Positions 43,248 through 53,275 are shown, counted from the first letter of the stretch. The stretch is DNA of 64,000 nt from an uncultured Saprospiraceae bacterium (GCA_937959115.1 CALGAW010000035.1:1-64000); one strand, 5' to 3'. The notes: generated from the letters alone by a model not told the origin. Numbers and translations: made by a program.

Positions 43248-45767
43248 TTAATTACCTAGTGAAATTAAATTTGCATAAAACCGAAAAGCACCTGGAACAC
43301 CCGCTGGCAATTCTCTAAACCAAGAATAACCAGTGTAAATGTAATGCCCCTTGCCATATTCAGCAACCAACAGACCACCATCTTTCGGCGTTTCTCCTGG
43401 GTCATTGCTTGAGAGGATTGCTTTATAGTTGTCGTCCCAAGCATTTGGGAAATAGAGGCCACGCTCTTGCACCCAGCCCTCAAAGTCTTTTGCAGTGATC
43501 TTGTTTGGAAAGTTAAGCACTGGATGATCTGGCAGCAACAGGCGCACTTCCGCTTCTTCAACAGTAGTACGATCTGTTGATAGTGTCAATGGATAAGGCC
43601 CGATATCTTTCGTCTTTAAGCGAAAGGAAGTGTTGTATTGAACAATCATTGTTCCACCGTTCTTTACATAATCCATGAATAACGGTTGATGAAACGGGAT
43701 CCGATCACTTGTATTGTAGGCACGAATACCAATAATTACCGCATCAAACTGTTTGAGGTATTCCTTGGAAATAGAGGCATCATCAAGGAGGGTCACCTTA
43801 TATCCGATTTGCTCTAAGCTAGTCGGAATTTTGTCGCCAGCTCCCATGTAATAGCCAATGCGCTCGCCTCGTTTTTGAATGTCAAGACGCACCAGTTTTG
43901 TTTTCGCTTCTAGATAAACTTGCTGTTCTGGTATGTGCGGATAATTAATGATGAACTCTTCCATAACCTTCTTACCATTTATTACAAAGTTCAAGGTAGT
44001 AGTCGATTGTTTACCTGGTGGAGTAATGGTTAGGTTGACCTTCTGTTCTGCATTTTTCTCCTTAAAATCATAAGGAATTGAGGAAGGAGAAACGGTCCAT
44101 CCTTTATCCGCTTGTATCGTAATTGTTCCACTTCCCTGATGTCCTGCTTTCACCGTTGTCTCCAGTGTTTTGGATTTCTTTTCAGCGAAAATGACAATTT
44201 TGTCCTTGATGGAAACGGAAACTGCTGGCCCTAGCACAAAAGGGCGATATACTTCTCCAATCACAGGATCTAAGCGACGATAAATCAACGGGACGTTTAT
44301 CGAAAGTTTTTTGTTGTTGATTAATAAGTCGATCTGTACGGTAATTGCAGCAGTGTTTTCCTGCCCTCCAATTTTCATCTTATCATATATCGTGTACATC
44401 CCTTTTGTTCCAGGATGTTTCAACCAATAGGGACGATTAATTTCCATTTCCTTCTCCGTAGTCAGGCTGATTTTGTCTTTTGAAAGAACATTATATTCCA
44501 ATGCCTTTTCAGGAATCGCAGGTATTTCCCTGTCCGTTAGAACCAACCATTTCGAACGCACATTTTGGACGTTCACAATCGTGGTAGACGAACGGTTAAC
44601 CATTTCAAGGGTGGCAGTGATCTGATCACCCGGAACAGCGGAAGGTTCATCTGCGATTAATTCTACATGGAGACCTGCGCAAGCAACGATCAAGTCATTG
44701 ATCTCCTGCATTTTAGTTGCTTTCCAGTTGGACTTGACTTGCTGCACTAAATCTCTGACTTTTAATAAATTAGGAATACTCGCAGCAGGATCATCTGACT
44801 GAAATTCTTTATCAATTTTGTCTAAGAGTGCTTGAATTTCTTTTCCTCCATGCTCAATTGAAGTCCAGGAGGTTGCGACTCCATCAAACAGACCATTCTC
44901 TGCACGTTCTCCTTTTAGGTGTTCGAAATACTCCGTACTGCTACCTCGTTCTTGTGCTGTGCCCATGGCTTGACACTGGTGTTGGCTTCTGCTAATCCCT
45001 GCAATTTCGTTATTAGATTTTCCAAGTAGCGGGTAGTAACTACCAACATCTACCTGAAGCATCTCATTGCTTGCTTTTTGAAAATCTTCTTCTGATGCAT
45101 ACGCTCTTGAATAGGCGTTCCAAACAAGTCGTTTAGGTTGCCACACGGATACGAAGTTTAATTGTTCTGGAAATCTCTTAGGATCAGCAGCTGCATCAAA
45201 TGCCTCATAAGCAATTTGGGAAGCTGCGGTATGATGACCATGGGTTCTAGAAGGGGTATGCGGAAACCTAGTAATCAGTACTTCAGGTCTAAACTTTCGA
45301 ATCACCCATACGGCGTCGTGGAGAACCTGCTCTCGATCCCAAATCGTAAAGGTTTCTTCTGCGTTTTTAGAATAGCTAAAATCATTGGCTCGGCTAAAAA
45401 ACTGTTCTCCACCGTCTATGCTTCTTGCTTTAAGCAATTCTTGGGTACGAATGACACCTAAGAGTTCTCTGATTTCTGGCCCAATTCTGTTTTGTCCACC
45501 GTCTCCTCTTGTGAGTGATAGGTAGGCCGTTTTTACTTTCAACCTATTGGCTAGATATGATATGACTCGAGTATTTTCATCATCGGGGTGTGCTGCTAGG
45601 TAGAGTGCAGAACCAATCACCTGTAGTTTTTTTATGTCTTGATGAATCTCTGCCGCTGATGGCTGTTGATATGGAGTTGCCTGGGTTGCCTGATTGGCTG
45701 TTTGCTGTTGTGCTTGAAGCGCGAATGCGAAAAACAAAAGAACGGGAAGGAATTTTATATGATTCAT
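43248..45767 (-). CDS. Secreted PIG-L (LmbE-like) family deacetylase, two-domain
   Basis: 839 residues from the ATG at 45767 (MNHIKFLPVLLFFAFALQAQ, signal peptide); an ATG at 45809 would add 14 residues and bury the signal. The N-terminal ~300 residues are a PIG-L zinc deacetylase: AAHPDDENTRVISYLANRL (zinc and catalytic AHPDDE), SLTRGDGGQN and HTPSRTHGHHTAA. The middle is beta-sandwich repeats; the last ~250 residues form a glutamine-amidotransferase-like domain (QFDAVIIGIRAYNT, NGGTMIVQYN). Family members deacetylate N-acetylglucosamine-containing molecules. Periplasmic. First gene of an operon with a small membrane protein and a symporter, hinting at modification then uptake of an N-acetylated sugar derivative. 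Confidence 0.85.
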   Translation of the reverse strand: MNHIKFLPVLLFFAFALQAQQQTANQATQATPYQQPSAAEIHQDIKKLQVIGSALYLAAHPDDENTRVISYLANRLKVKTAYLSLTRGDGGQNRIGPEIRELLGVIRTQELLKARSIDGGEQFFSRANDFSYSKNAEETFTIWDREQVLHDAVWVIRKFRPEVLITRFPHTPSRTHGHHTAASQIAYEAFDAAADPKRFPEQLNFVSVWQPKRLVWNAYSRAYASEEDFQKASNEMLQVDVGSYYPLLGKSNNEIAGISRSQHQCQAMGTAQERGSSTEYFEHLKGERAENGLFDGVATSWTSIEHGGKEIQALLDKIDKEFQSDDPAASIPNLLKVRDLVQQVKSNWKATKMQEINDLIVACAGLHVELIADEPSAVPGDQITATLEMVNRSSTTIVNVQNVRSKWLVLTDREIPAIPEKALEYNVLSKDKISLTTEKEMEINRPYWLKHPGTKGMYTIYDKMKIGGQENTAAITVQIDLLINNKKLSINVPLIYRRLDPVIGEVYRPFVLGPAVSVSIKDKIVIFAEKKSKTLETTVKAGHQGSGTITIQADKGWTVSPSSIPYDFKEKNAEQKVNLTITPPGKQSTTTLNFVINGKKVMEEFIINYPHIPEQQVYLEAKTKLVRLDIQKRGERIGYYMGAGDKIPTSLEQIGYKVTLLDDASISKEYLKQFDAVIIGIRAYNTSDRIPFHQPLFMDYVKNGGTMIVQYNTSFRLKTKDIGPYPLTLSTDRTTVEEAEVRLLLPDHPVLNFPNKITAKDFEGWVQERGLYFPNAWDDNYKAILSSNDPGETPKDGGLLVAEYGKGHYIYTGYSWFRELPAGVPGAFRFYANLISLGN

Positions 45768-45779
45768 AAGATCGACTTT

Positions 45780-45880
45780 ATATGTAAAACTATTATTAAT
45801 AATTAACAATTAACAATGAACAACGAACAATTATAGCGCTTCTGTCTCCAGTCTTCGGTCTTCAGTCTCTCTCCACCCTC
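45780..45880. repeat. Simple intergenic repeats (TTAACAAT / GTCTTC.GTCTTC)
   Basis: AATTAACAATTAACAATGAA and CCAGTCTTCGGTCTTCAGTC are short-unit repeats. Related pieces occur at 57907-57921 (GACGGAAGACCGAAG) and 57984-57996 (CAGTCTTCTGTCT). They look like dispersed low-complexity intergenic repeats. Confidence 0.4.
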
Positions 45881-45892
45881 CCAAAGAATTAT

Positions 45893-45900
45893 TATATTTG
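45893..45900 (+). promoter_or_regulatory. Candidate -7 box for the spermidine-synthase-like gene (TATATTTG)
   Basis: An exact TAnnTTTG match 22 bases upstream of the ATG at 45923. Confidence 0.5.
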
Positions 45901-45922
45901 CAAAAAGGATACTCCAACGTCA

Positions 45923-47473
45923 ATGAACAATACATCAAGTCGTACTATAGTTAAGGATAAAGCGTTTTTAATTGGTTCTATTTTTATTGCTGGGCTATGT
46001 TCGATAATTTATGAATTACTGATCAGTACCACTTCTTCCTATTTTTTAGGTGATAGTGTGCGCCAATTCTCCTTAACTATTGGCTTTTATATGGCAGCGA
46101 TGGGGGTAGGCTCATTCCTTACAAGATTATTCAAGACGAAGTTGCTACAAAAGTTCATTGCAGTAGAGATTTTACTAGGACTTATTGGAGGAGCGTCCGT
46201 CCCAATACTGTATTTTGTCTATGCCTTTGTGGACTATTCCGGCTTTATGTTTTACACCTTATCCCTAGTCGTTATCATTGGGATATTGACTGGTTTGGAG
46301 ATTCCACTGCTCATGCGGGTTATGGAGGAATATGATCCGCTGGAGATCAATCTGTCAAATGTATTGTCAATGGATTATCTTGGGGCGTTGTTGGCGACCT
46401 TGTTGTTTCCTTTTTTGCTCTTGCCGTTGTTTGGTACCTTTCAAACTTCCGTCTTCTTCGGACTTATCAATGTTTCTCTTGGTATTCTGAATCTCTGGTA
46501 TTTCTCTGATCACATTGCAATTTCAAAGCGCAAAGTCTTATTGTTTGCTGCTGGGATTGTTATTGTTATTTTTCTTGGAATGCTCACCACCTCTAAAAAT
46601 TTACTAGCCTGGTGGAATGATAATCTCTATCAAAATACGGTGGTTTATTCTAAGCAAACGCCTTATCAGAATGTTATATTAACGAAGGGAACGAAAGACC
46701 TAAGACTCTATCTAAATGGTGTGGTTCAGTTTTCGTCTATGGATGAATACCGATACCACGAATCGTTGGTGCACATACCAATGAGTCAAGCAATCTACCG
46801 AAAAAACGTTCTGATATTAGGAGGGGGTGAGGGATTGCTTACAAGAGAAGTCTTAAAACACAAGGAAGTAGAATCGGTTACGGTTGTCGATCTCGATCCA
46901 GTCATGTTTGAATTAGCAACCACCCAGCCGCAACTGGTAGCACTCAATCAAAACAGCATGCAGGATCCACGTGTTAAGCTAGTTGCAAAGGACGCATTTG
47001 TTTACTTGAAGGAAACTGAAAAACTGTACGACGTCATCCTAGCAGATTTACCAGATCCGACAACGGAAGGCTTAGCACGGCTTTACAGCAAAGCGTTTTA
47101 TGGACTGGTGCGAAAACGCTTAGTTCCGCAAGGCGTGTTTGCTACTCAAGCTTCAAGCCCTTACCATACAAAAAAAGCATTTTGGTGTATCGGAGCATCC
47201 ATAAAAGCGGCAGAATTTGGAGCTGTCTTGCCGTTTCATACCTATGTCCCTTCCTTTGGAGACTGGGGTTTCTGGGTAGCAGCGCCTAAGCTCGCTATAG
47301 ACCATATTCAATCAGATATACCAACCCAATACCTGGATGACACGATACTCCCAGCTACATTTTACTTTCAAAAAGACTTACTTGCGGATTCAGTCAATGT
47401 TAATACATTGGATCACCCTTTACTATTAGACTATTATATGGAAGGCTGGCGAAAGTGGGGACAAATAAAGTAA
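45923..47473 (+). CDS. Membrane-anchored spermidine-synthase-like (polyamine aminopropyltransferase) protein
   Basis: 516 residues. Residues ~10-220 contain about seven membrane helices (AFLIGSIFIAGLCSIIYELL onward). Residues ~230-510 are a spermidine synthase-type Rossmann domain: LNGVVQFSSMDEYRYHESLVH, cited as VQFSSMDEYRYHESLVHIP, then LILGGGEGLLTREVLKH, VVDLDPVM and ILADLPDPTTEG. The Asp in 'LADLPDP' is at the aminopropyl-acceptor site of true synthases. Such fusions transfer aminopropyl groups or act on unknown substrates; polyamine activity is not assured. Own promoter; followed by a lipoprotein gene after an inverted-repeat-bearing spacer. Confidence 0.85.
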   Translation: MNNTSSRTIVKDKAFLIGSIFIAGLCSIIYELLISTTSSYFLGDSVRQFSLTIGFYMAAMGVGSFLTRLFKTKLLQKFIAVEILLGLIGGASVPILYFVYAFVDYSGFMFYTLSLVVIIGILTGLEIPLLMRVMEEYDPLEINLSNVLSMDYLGALLATLLFPFLLLPLFGTFQTSVFFGLINVSLGILNLWYFSDHIAISKRKVLLFAAGIVIVIFLGMLTTSKNLLAWWNDNLYQNTVVYSKQTPYQNVILTKGTKDLRLYLNGVVQFSSMDEYRYHESLVHIPMSQAIYRKNVLILGGGEGLLTREVLKHKEVESVTVVDLDPVMFELATTQPQLVALNQNSMQDPRVKLVAKDAFVYLKETEKLYDVILADLPDPTTEGLARLYSKAFYGLVRKRLVPQGVFATQASSPYHTKKAFWCIGASIKAAEFGAVLPFHTYVPSFGDWGFWVAAPKLAIDHIQSDIPTQYLDDTILPATFYFQKDLLADSVNVNTLDHPLLLDYYMEGWRKWGQIK

Positions 47474-47476
47474 GAC

Positions 47477-47540
47477 TAGGATGCTAGGATTATCATCCAA
47501 TAAAAAATCCTAGTTAATCTTGTTAATCCTAAAAATCCTA
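47477..47540. repeat. Cluster of AATCCTA/TAGGATT units with an inverted repeat
   Basis: CTAGGATT (47484-47491) and AATCCTAG (47506-47513) form an inverted repeat; AATCCTA recurs at 47525-47531 and 47534-47540. It may act as a weak terminator of the preceding gene or be a dispersed repeat. Confidence 0.45.
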
Positions 47541-47566
47541 ATCGTATATTCGCAAAAAGTTAATCC

Positions 47567-48274
47567 ATGAATAATTTCATTAAGTTTATGATCGGCAGCC
47601 TGTTGATCCTTTTGTTTAGCTGTGACGCTGGTACTTCTTCACAAGGGGCTGATTCAAACAGTGTAAAAAAGAAAGCGGCAAAGATTCAATCCACAAATGT
47701 TGCTAAGTATACTGCAATTCCCAAAGGAGATGGAGAATTTAAAAGAGGGGAGTTTGATAAAACACACCTTACCCAAGTAACTTACTTCAAAGAAAGTGGA
47801 CAGACAGATAAAAAATACTGGTATTCTAAGGATCGTAAAATAGTTAGTCAAATGAAAGTTTCGCACGGAAAGACAGGACTGGATTCTCTAGCCGTTATTA
47901 AGAATGAAAAAATGGCGGTAAAGAAAAAACTAGTGTACAAGCTTGATGATCAAGGGAAAAAAATTGCGACAGCTTATTTTGATCCAAAATTTAAATTAAA
48001 AAAGACACACACCTTTGGTTATAATACCAATGATGATTTGATACAGGAGACCGAGCGAGATGCTGCTGGCAATATTATCTTAACAACAACCTATATCTAT
48101 GATCAGAATAGGGAAATGATTGGAATGAAATCTATAAAAGGTAAAGGAACTGTTGTTTCTGAAGAAAAATACGAAATCACCAAAAGAGATAATAAAAACA
48201 ATTGGATTCAAAAGTATGTGTATACAAACGGTGAGGTTTCTCATCTAATAAATAGACAACTTGGATATTATTAG
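47567..48274 (+). CDS. Lipoprotein with YD-repeat-like sequence
   Basis: 235 residues. Lipoprotein signal MNNFIKFMIGSLLILLFSC with the lipidated Cys at residue 19. The mature part is lysine-rich beta sequence; the second half (YKLDDQGKKIATAYFD ... FGYNTNDDLIQETERDAAGN ... YIYDQNREMIGMK) has the spacing of degenerate RHS/YD repeats as found in Bacteroidota antitoxin-like MORN/YD lipoproteins. Function unknown; probably outer-membrane anchored. The 18-bp perfect palindrome follows immediately. Confidence 0.75.
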   Translation: MNNFIKFMIGSLLILLFSCDAGTSSQGADSNSVKKKAAKIQSTNVAKYTAIPKGDGEFKRGEFDKTHLTQVTYFKESGQTDKKYWYSKDRKIVSQMKVSHGKTGLDSLAVIKNEKMAVKKKLVYKLDDQGKKIATAYFDPKFKLKKTHTFGYNTNDDLIQETERDAAGNIILTTTYIYDQNREMIGMKSIKGKGTVVSEEKYEITKRDNKNNWIQKYVYTNGEVSHLINRQLGYY

Positions 48275-48276
48275 TA

Positions 48277-48294
48277 GAAAATTCATGAATTTTC
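48277..48294. repeat. 18-bp perfect palindrome GAAAATTCATGAATTTTC
   Basis: It starts three bases after the lipoprotein stop. It has no T tract typical of an intrinsic terminator; possible protein-binding site or cruciform. Confidence 0.5.
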
Positions 48295-48729
48295 TCAAAG
48301 CCAATTAGAACATTCTTGCCCATAAATCAAATCTTATTGATCGAAAAAGACGCAATTATCTTCATTTTACAAGAAAAAAATGTCACACCTTTTGGGTACA
48401 TACGACAAGAAGCTGATCCGCTCCAAAATTCAAATGAACATTTTTTAGAATATATAATAGCAGATCGTTATTTTATTAAATCTATTGAAAATAGCAGTTC
48501 TTTAGAACAGATTTGATTTTTTAAGTATATAGTTACTCATTTATTTCAAAATAAAAAGCTTGGATATTCTCCACATTAAAAAAACATTTTAAGTGTCGTC
48601 ACAGTTCTTGATTTTAAAGAATAATATCTAGGTCGTTAATCCACAATTTACAATCACGACAAACAACCAACAGAATATTTACTCACGTTAGCTAAAGTAA
48701 TTTATCCAAAATTAAAAAAGTACGTGAGC
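48295..48729. other. Intergenic region, doubtful 66-residue frame
   Basis: 435 AT-rich bases. A frame at 48316-48516 starting with TTG encodes 66 residues (middle: NVTPFGYIRQEADPLQNSNE). It has no promoter, RBS or recognisable family. It may be a remnant; I do not call it a gene. Confidence 0.3.
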
Positions 48730-51700
48730 ATGAGAAATTTTAAACAACTGATTGTAACTCTAAAGGCAATCATTCTTATCTCGATTATCGGACCCTCGCT
48801 TAATGCACAAAGTAATTCGAAAGATTACATTGTCAATTTCAAATCGCAGCAGATACTGCCTGAAAACAACGTTACAGATTTTCAGCAATCAGCCGCTTCA
48901 GTAGACAAAGCCAAACTAAACGGTCATCACTACGTTCTAATTCAGTTCAACAGTAAACAACAGCTTAAAGACCTTCAAGAACTGAAGAGACACAACATTG
49001 AACTTAGTGATTACCTTGGTAGCAACGCTTATCTTGCTGCTGTACCAGAATCAATTGATGAAGATCAGTTGGTCAAATTAAACACTCGCTCTATATCAGT
49101 AATCCCTGCGAATGTCAAACTTTCAGCTGGCATCCAGTCCGGTGAAACCCCACAGTGGGCTAGCCAGAAATCAGGACAGGTAGCCTTGAATGTTATGATT
49201 CATCGCAAAGCTAATTTAACAGACGCTATTCGTCGTATCCAGCAAGAAGGAGGATCAGTAACCTCCCAGAAATTCGCTAAATACGGCATTCTACAAGTAA
49301 GTATCGCTCAAAGCAACATTAATGCACTCGCGGAAAACGGTTTCGTAAAATCAGTTGAGTTTATTGAAGCACCGCTTGAGCACTTAAACCACAAAGGTCC
49401 ACAAAGTACACGCTCTTCCGTTGAAGCCTCTCTTTACGGGAACAGGGGAAAAGGTGTAGTTGTGGGCGTTGGAGATGGTGGTGTAGTTGATCATGTTGAT
49501 CTAGACGGTGCCCTTCTGCATCAACCAAGCGGCCCTGCTGTAACATGGGGCGATCACCCACATCACATTGCGGGTACAATTGGAGGAAAAGGAACAATCG
49601 ATCCTTGGTTTACAGGAATGGCTCCTGAAGCTGATTTGATTATTGACTACACAAGCAACGTGGTACTGTATGCCAATCAATATCATGACGATTACGGGAT
49701 GTCAATAACAAACAATTCCTATGGGCCCGGTAATTTTAAATGTCATACTTCTGGAGAATATAATTCAAACAGTTACTGGTTGGATGAAAATTCATTGGAA
49801 AGAGATAAGTTGTTGCACATTTTTGCAGCAGGAAACAGTGGGGATAACGACTGTAGCCCATTCCCTTATGGTTATGGTACGCTGTTAAGGTCTTACGCAT
49901 CTTCAAAAAATCCGTTGATAGTCGGAGCAATACAGCATAGAGGTCAACCTACTTTTTTTAGTAGTATCGGACCAGTAAAAGATGGAAGAATTAAACCAGA
50001 GGTTGTTGCTTCAGGTTTTGGAGTCTCTTCTACAGGACGTTCTAATAACTATATCGCTTACATGGGAACAAGTATGGCAACTGCTACAGCTAGTGGAGCT
50101 GCCGCAGTCATAAGTGGTGTGTATAAAAAAGAAAATGGATCCGTTCCTGAAGGAGATTTGTTGAAAGCAATTATGATGAATACTGCTGATGATGGAGGAA
50201 TAGTTGGACCAGATTATCAGTATGGGTTCGGAATGTTGAATGTAAATCGCGCAAGTGAAGTGATCCGTAATCAACATTACGTTACAGGTACAATCAACCA
50301 AGGGGAGGCAAAACAACAAATTATTAATGTTCCTGCTGGCGCTGCTGAAGTAAAAATTATGTTGTACTGGCATGATGATCCTAAGGCAGGAATTGTTACA
50401 AATGCACTTGTTAATGACATGGATCTTGAAGCTACAAACAATACCGGAACGACCTATTTACCTTATGTACTGGATCACACACCAGCGAATGTAATGAATC
50501 CTGCCACAAGGCAAGTAGATACACTTAACAACGTAGAACAGGTTGTATTGTCAGGTAATGAGATTACTTCTCAAATCACCCTTACAGTTAAAGGGTCTGT
50601 TATTCCTAATGGAGCAAGAAGATTTGTCATCGTTTATGATGTGGTTATGCCAGAGGTTCAAATGACTTATCCTGCAGGCGGTGAAAGTATGGTGCCAGAT
50701 GATAGAATTGAGATCATTAGATGGTCATCCTATGGCGTTAATAGTGAAGACGTTACTCTTGAACTTTCCCTTGATAATGGAAATGCATGGATAAATATGC
50801 CATTAACTGCAGACAATAAAAAATACAAGTATTATAACTGGTCAATCCCTGCAAACTTCCGTTCTGAGCATGCACGGTTTAAAATTACTAATACAGTAAA
50901 CGATGTAAGTCATATAAACGCTATTCCGTTTAGCATTATCCCTAAACCAAAGAACTTAACGCTTGTTTCCAATTGTAGTGGAACCGTAAAATTTGCTTGG
51001 GATGCTGCACCAGATGTTGCACGTTACGAAGTATATCGAAAAGATACGGTGATGGAAAGTCTTGCAATTACAGAAGGGACCACATTTGTAGTCAGTGGCT
51101 TAACTGCTGGTAATGAAGAATGGTTTTCTGTTCGTGCAGTTACTGCATCCGGTACTAAAGGAAATAGAATTGCTGCTATGAATGTAATTGTGGATGGAAA
51201 AGCTTGTACACCTACTCCCGATATAGGTATATCAGAATTAAAAAGTCCACTTAAAGATGGTCGACAATTTACCTCTACTACTCTAGATAACCAGTTTGTA
51301 GAAGTTGAGATCACAAATTATGGAAATAGTATCGTGACGAACTTCCCGATATCTTATTCTATAAATGACCAGCCCCCCGTCACTGAACTGTTTTCTGGAT
51401 CACTTGGTCCTGAAGCTACCGCCACTTATAGATTTAACCAAACACTTGATATTTCCACTCCTGGAGAAAAAAGAATTAATGTATGGACTGCTATGTCAAA
51501 CGATGTCTATTCAACAAATGATCGATTAGCTCCAAAGGAGTTAGTAGAACTAAGTAATGAATATTTAGCAGCGAATGAATTTCCTCTTAACATTAATTTT
51601 GATAATGCAGCAGCAGACTGTGCTAGGGAGAACACGATGGGATTTGCAGGAATCAGTCATCTAGATGCTAGTACAAATGACTTTGGTGGCCGTATTAATG

Positions 51701-52737
51701 TCAACTCAGATGCTAGGTACAATGCCAAAGGCTCATTTAATGTGCTTACCATGGATGCACAGAATCTAGTCAACGCTTCATCTGCTACGAATGAACTCAT
51801 TTTTACATTTAACGTAGCTGATTATGACGCCAACTGGGACGGATTGCTCCTTGATTTTGATTACATGACACACTACCAGACGCCTAATTCGGAAAACAAG
51901 GTGTATGTGAGAGCAGTGGACACAGATCCTTGGACCCTGTTGTACACGATAGAAGACAGTCAGCTTGCAAATGGTAATTTCAAAAGAGTAGAAGGTTTGG
52001 ATCTCCTAGATGCAGTTGGCTACAACTCTACTGTTAATAAAACGACATTAACCACTAGCTTACAGATCAAATTTGTACAAGGTGGTACTGAAGAATCTGT
52101 TGACACTCAAGGTGATGGCGGTTATACCATTGACAATGTTTCTCTGAAAATTGGTTCAGTTTTACCAGTAGAGTTAGTTTCCTTTAACGCAGTAAAAGAA
52201 GATAAAAATGCTTTGTTGACGTGGCAAACAGCTACTGAACTGAACAATTCACACTTCAATGTACAAGTGGCTAAGGAAACGGTTGAAGGAGAAATCAGTT
52301 CATTTACTACCATTGCTAAATTGGATGGAGCTGGTACGACTAATGTGCCACAAGCATACCGCTTCTTAGATGAAGAATTAGGAAAGGCTGGCTACAGATA
52401 TTACAGATTGCAGCAGGTTGACTTTGATGGGACGACGGCTTATTCTCAGACCAAAGTGCTCAACTTCACGGCGCATCAGTTAGCATTGTCTGTATATCCA
52501 AATCCAACAGTTGACAACGTTACGATTCAGTTAGATGCACAGAAGGAAGGCACCTTGGAAGTCGGAATAACAGATGTTACTGGTAAATTGCTTGACCAAT
52601 TGACATTTGAGGTAGAACAAGGACTTTCAAACAATTCGATTGATTTAGATGGTCGTTATACAAATGGTATGTATTTTATCAATACTAAAATTGATGATGC
52701 CTATTCTACCTTCAAGATTATTAAAACCGAGAAATAA
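48730..52737 (+). CDS. Secreted S8 (subtilisin-like) serine protease with T9SS sorting domain
   Basis: 1335 residues from the ATG at 48730; a GTG two codons upstream is possible. Signal peptide ends near SLNAQ (residue ~27). An I9-like propeptide region (residues ~35-220) precedes the peptidase. Catalytic residues, numbered from the GTG: Asp251 (VVVGVGDGGVVDH), His278 (GDHPHHIAGTIGG), Ser450 (GTSMATATASG). Downstream are beta-sandwich domains, an FN3-like part (ARYEVYRKDT) and the usual 'LPVELVSFNAVKEDKNALLTW' linker module. The final ~80 residues (LSVYPNPTVDNVTIQL ... DVTGKLLDQL ... GMYFINTKIDDAYSTFKIIK) are a T9SS type A sorting domain. Large for the family because of accessory domains. A strong terminator follows. 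Confidence 0.9.
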   Translation: MRNFKQLIVTLKAIILISIIGPSLNAQSNSKDYIVNFKSQQILPENNVTDFQQSAASVDKAKLNGHHYVLIQFNSKQQLKDLQELKRHNIELSDYLGSNAYLAAVPESIDEDQLVKLNTRSISVIPANVKLSAGIQSGETPQWASQKSGQVALNVMIHRKANLTDAIRRIQQEGGSVTSQKFAKYGILQVSIAQSNINALAENGFVKSVEFIEAPLEHLNHKGPQSTRSSVEASLYGNRGKGVVVGVGDGGVVDHVDLDGALLHQPSGPAVTWGDHPHHIAGTIGGKGTIDPWFTGMAPEADLIIDYTSNVVLYANQYHDDYGMSITNNSYGPGNFKCHTSGEYNSNSYWLDENSLERDKLLHIFAAGNSGDNDCSPFPYGYGTLLRSYASSKNPLIVGAIQHRGQPTFFSSIGPVKDGRIKPEVVASGFGVSSTGRSNNYIAYMGTSMATATASGAAAVISGVYKKENGSVPEGDLLKAIMMNTADDGGIVGPDYQYGFGMLNVNRASEVIRNQHYVTGTINQGEAKQQIINVPAGAAEVKIMLYWHDDPKAGIVTNALVNDMDLEATNNTGTTYLPYVLDHTPANVMNPATRQVDTLNNVEQVVLSGNEITSQITLTVKGSVIPNGARRFVIVYDVVMPEVQMTYPAGGESMVPDDRIEIIRWSSYGVNSEDVTLELSLDNGNAWINMPLTADNKKYKYYNWSIPANFRSEHARFKITNTVNDVSHINAIPFSIIPKPKNLTLVSNCSGTVKFAWDAAPDVARYEVYRKDTVMESLAITEGTTFVVSGLTAGNEEWFSVRAVTASGTKGNRIAAMNVIVDGKACTPTPDIGISELKSPLKDGRQFTSTTLDNQFVEVEITNYGNSIVTNFPISYSINDQPPVTELFSGSLGPEATATYRFNQTLDISTPGEKRINVWTAMSNDVYSTNDRLAPKELVELSNEYLAANEFPLNINFDNAAADCARENTMGFAGISHLDASTNDFGGRINVNSDARYNAKGSFNVLTMDAQNLVNASSATNELIFTFNVADYDANWDGLLLDFDYMTHYQTPNSENKVYVRAVDTDPWTLLYTIEDSQLANGNFKRVEGLDLLDAVGYNSTVNKTTLTTSLQIKFVQGGTEESVDTQGDGGYTIDNVSLKIGSVLPVELVSFNAVKEDKNALLTWQTATELNNSHFNVQVAKETVEGEISSFTTIAKLDGAGTTNVPQAYRFLDEELGKAGYRYYRLQQVDFDGTTAYSQTKVLNFTAHQLALSVYPNPTVDNVTIQLDAQKEGTLEVGITDVTGKLLDQLTFEVEQGLSNNSIDLDGRYTNGMYFINTKIDDAYSTFKIIKTEK

Positions 52738-52810
52738 CTTTCCCAATCATTTACGTGTAAATACCCTAAATGGGTAGTTGAATGTCTTACAAAATTAAAG
52801 TGCTTTGCCA

Positions 52811-52843
52811 AGAGGCTACCTATATCAGGTAGTCTCTTTTTTT
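52811..52843 (+). terminator. Strong intrinsic terminator after the first S8 protease gene
   Basis: AGAGGCTACC (52811-52820) pairs with GGTAGTCTCT (52828-52837), with one G-U, followed by T6 and more. Confidence 0.88.
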
Positions 52844-53275
52844 ATGCCCCAAGCCATCTCTAAATGTGGGGTTTGTTACCAACAATCCCTGGAGTCAAAC
52901 TTTTTCAATTCTATTCATTCTGATGAATCTCATTGCCTTTCAGTTACTGAGTAGCATCTCTATTTGTTGCCACCTGTGTATCACTTATTGAAGGAAATTT
53001 TTACTTCAGCATGTTCTTTCATCAATAAAAAAAATACATTTCTGTAACACCTTATTTTTTCGACTGATATAGTAGTGTATTTAGTTAAAAATCGGATCCG
53101 AAATTTTAAGAGTGGTCGCTGAAAAACTCCAAAAGAGTAAGCAATTAAATATTTATAAAATCAAGTGTGTATTAGTTTGGTCACCAGTGCTAATTAGGTG
53201 CTAGGGGTAACTGCTAATGCACGTCCGAAAGGAATTATCATTATTAATTTATTAAAGTTTTAAACAACAAAAATC
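52844..53275. other. Long leader/intergenic region before the fibre-like gene
   Basis: About 430 bases. GTGCTAATTAGGTGC (53187-53201) and CTGCTAATGCACGT near 53211-53224 give short complementary and repeated pieces that might form an RNA structure, but I cannot match a known riboswitch. No reading frame. Confidence 0.35.

Noticed and set aside
48316-48516. 66-residue frame starting at TTG
   Set aside because: No promoter, no family match and a weak start; could be a remnant, so described only within the intergenic entry.
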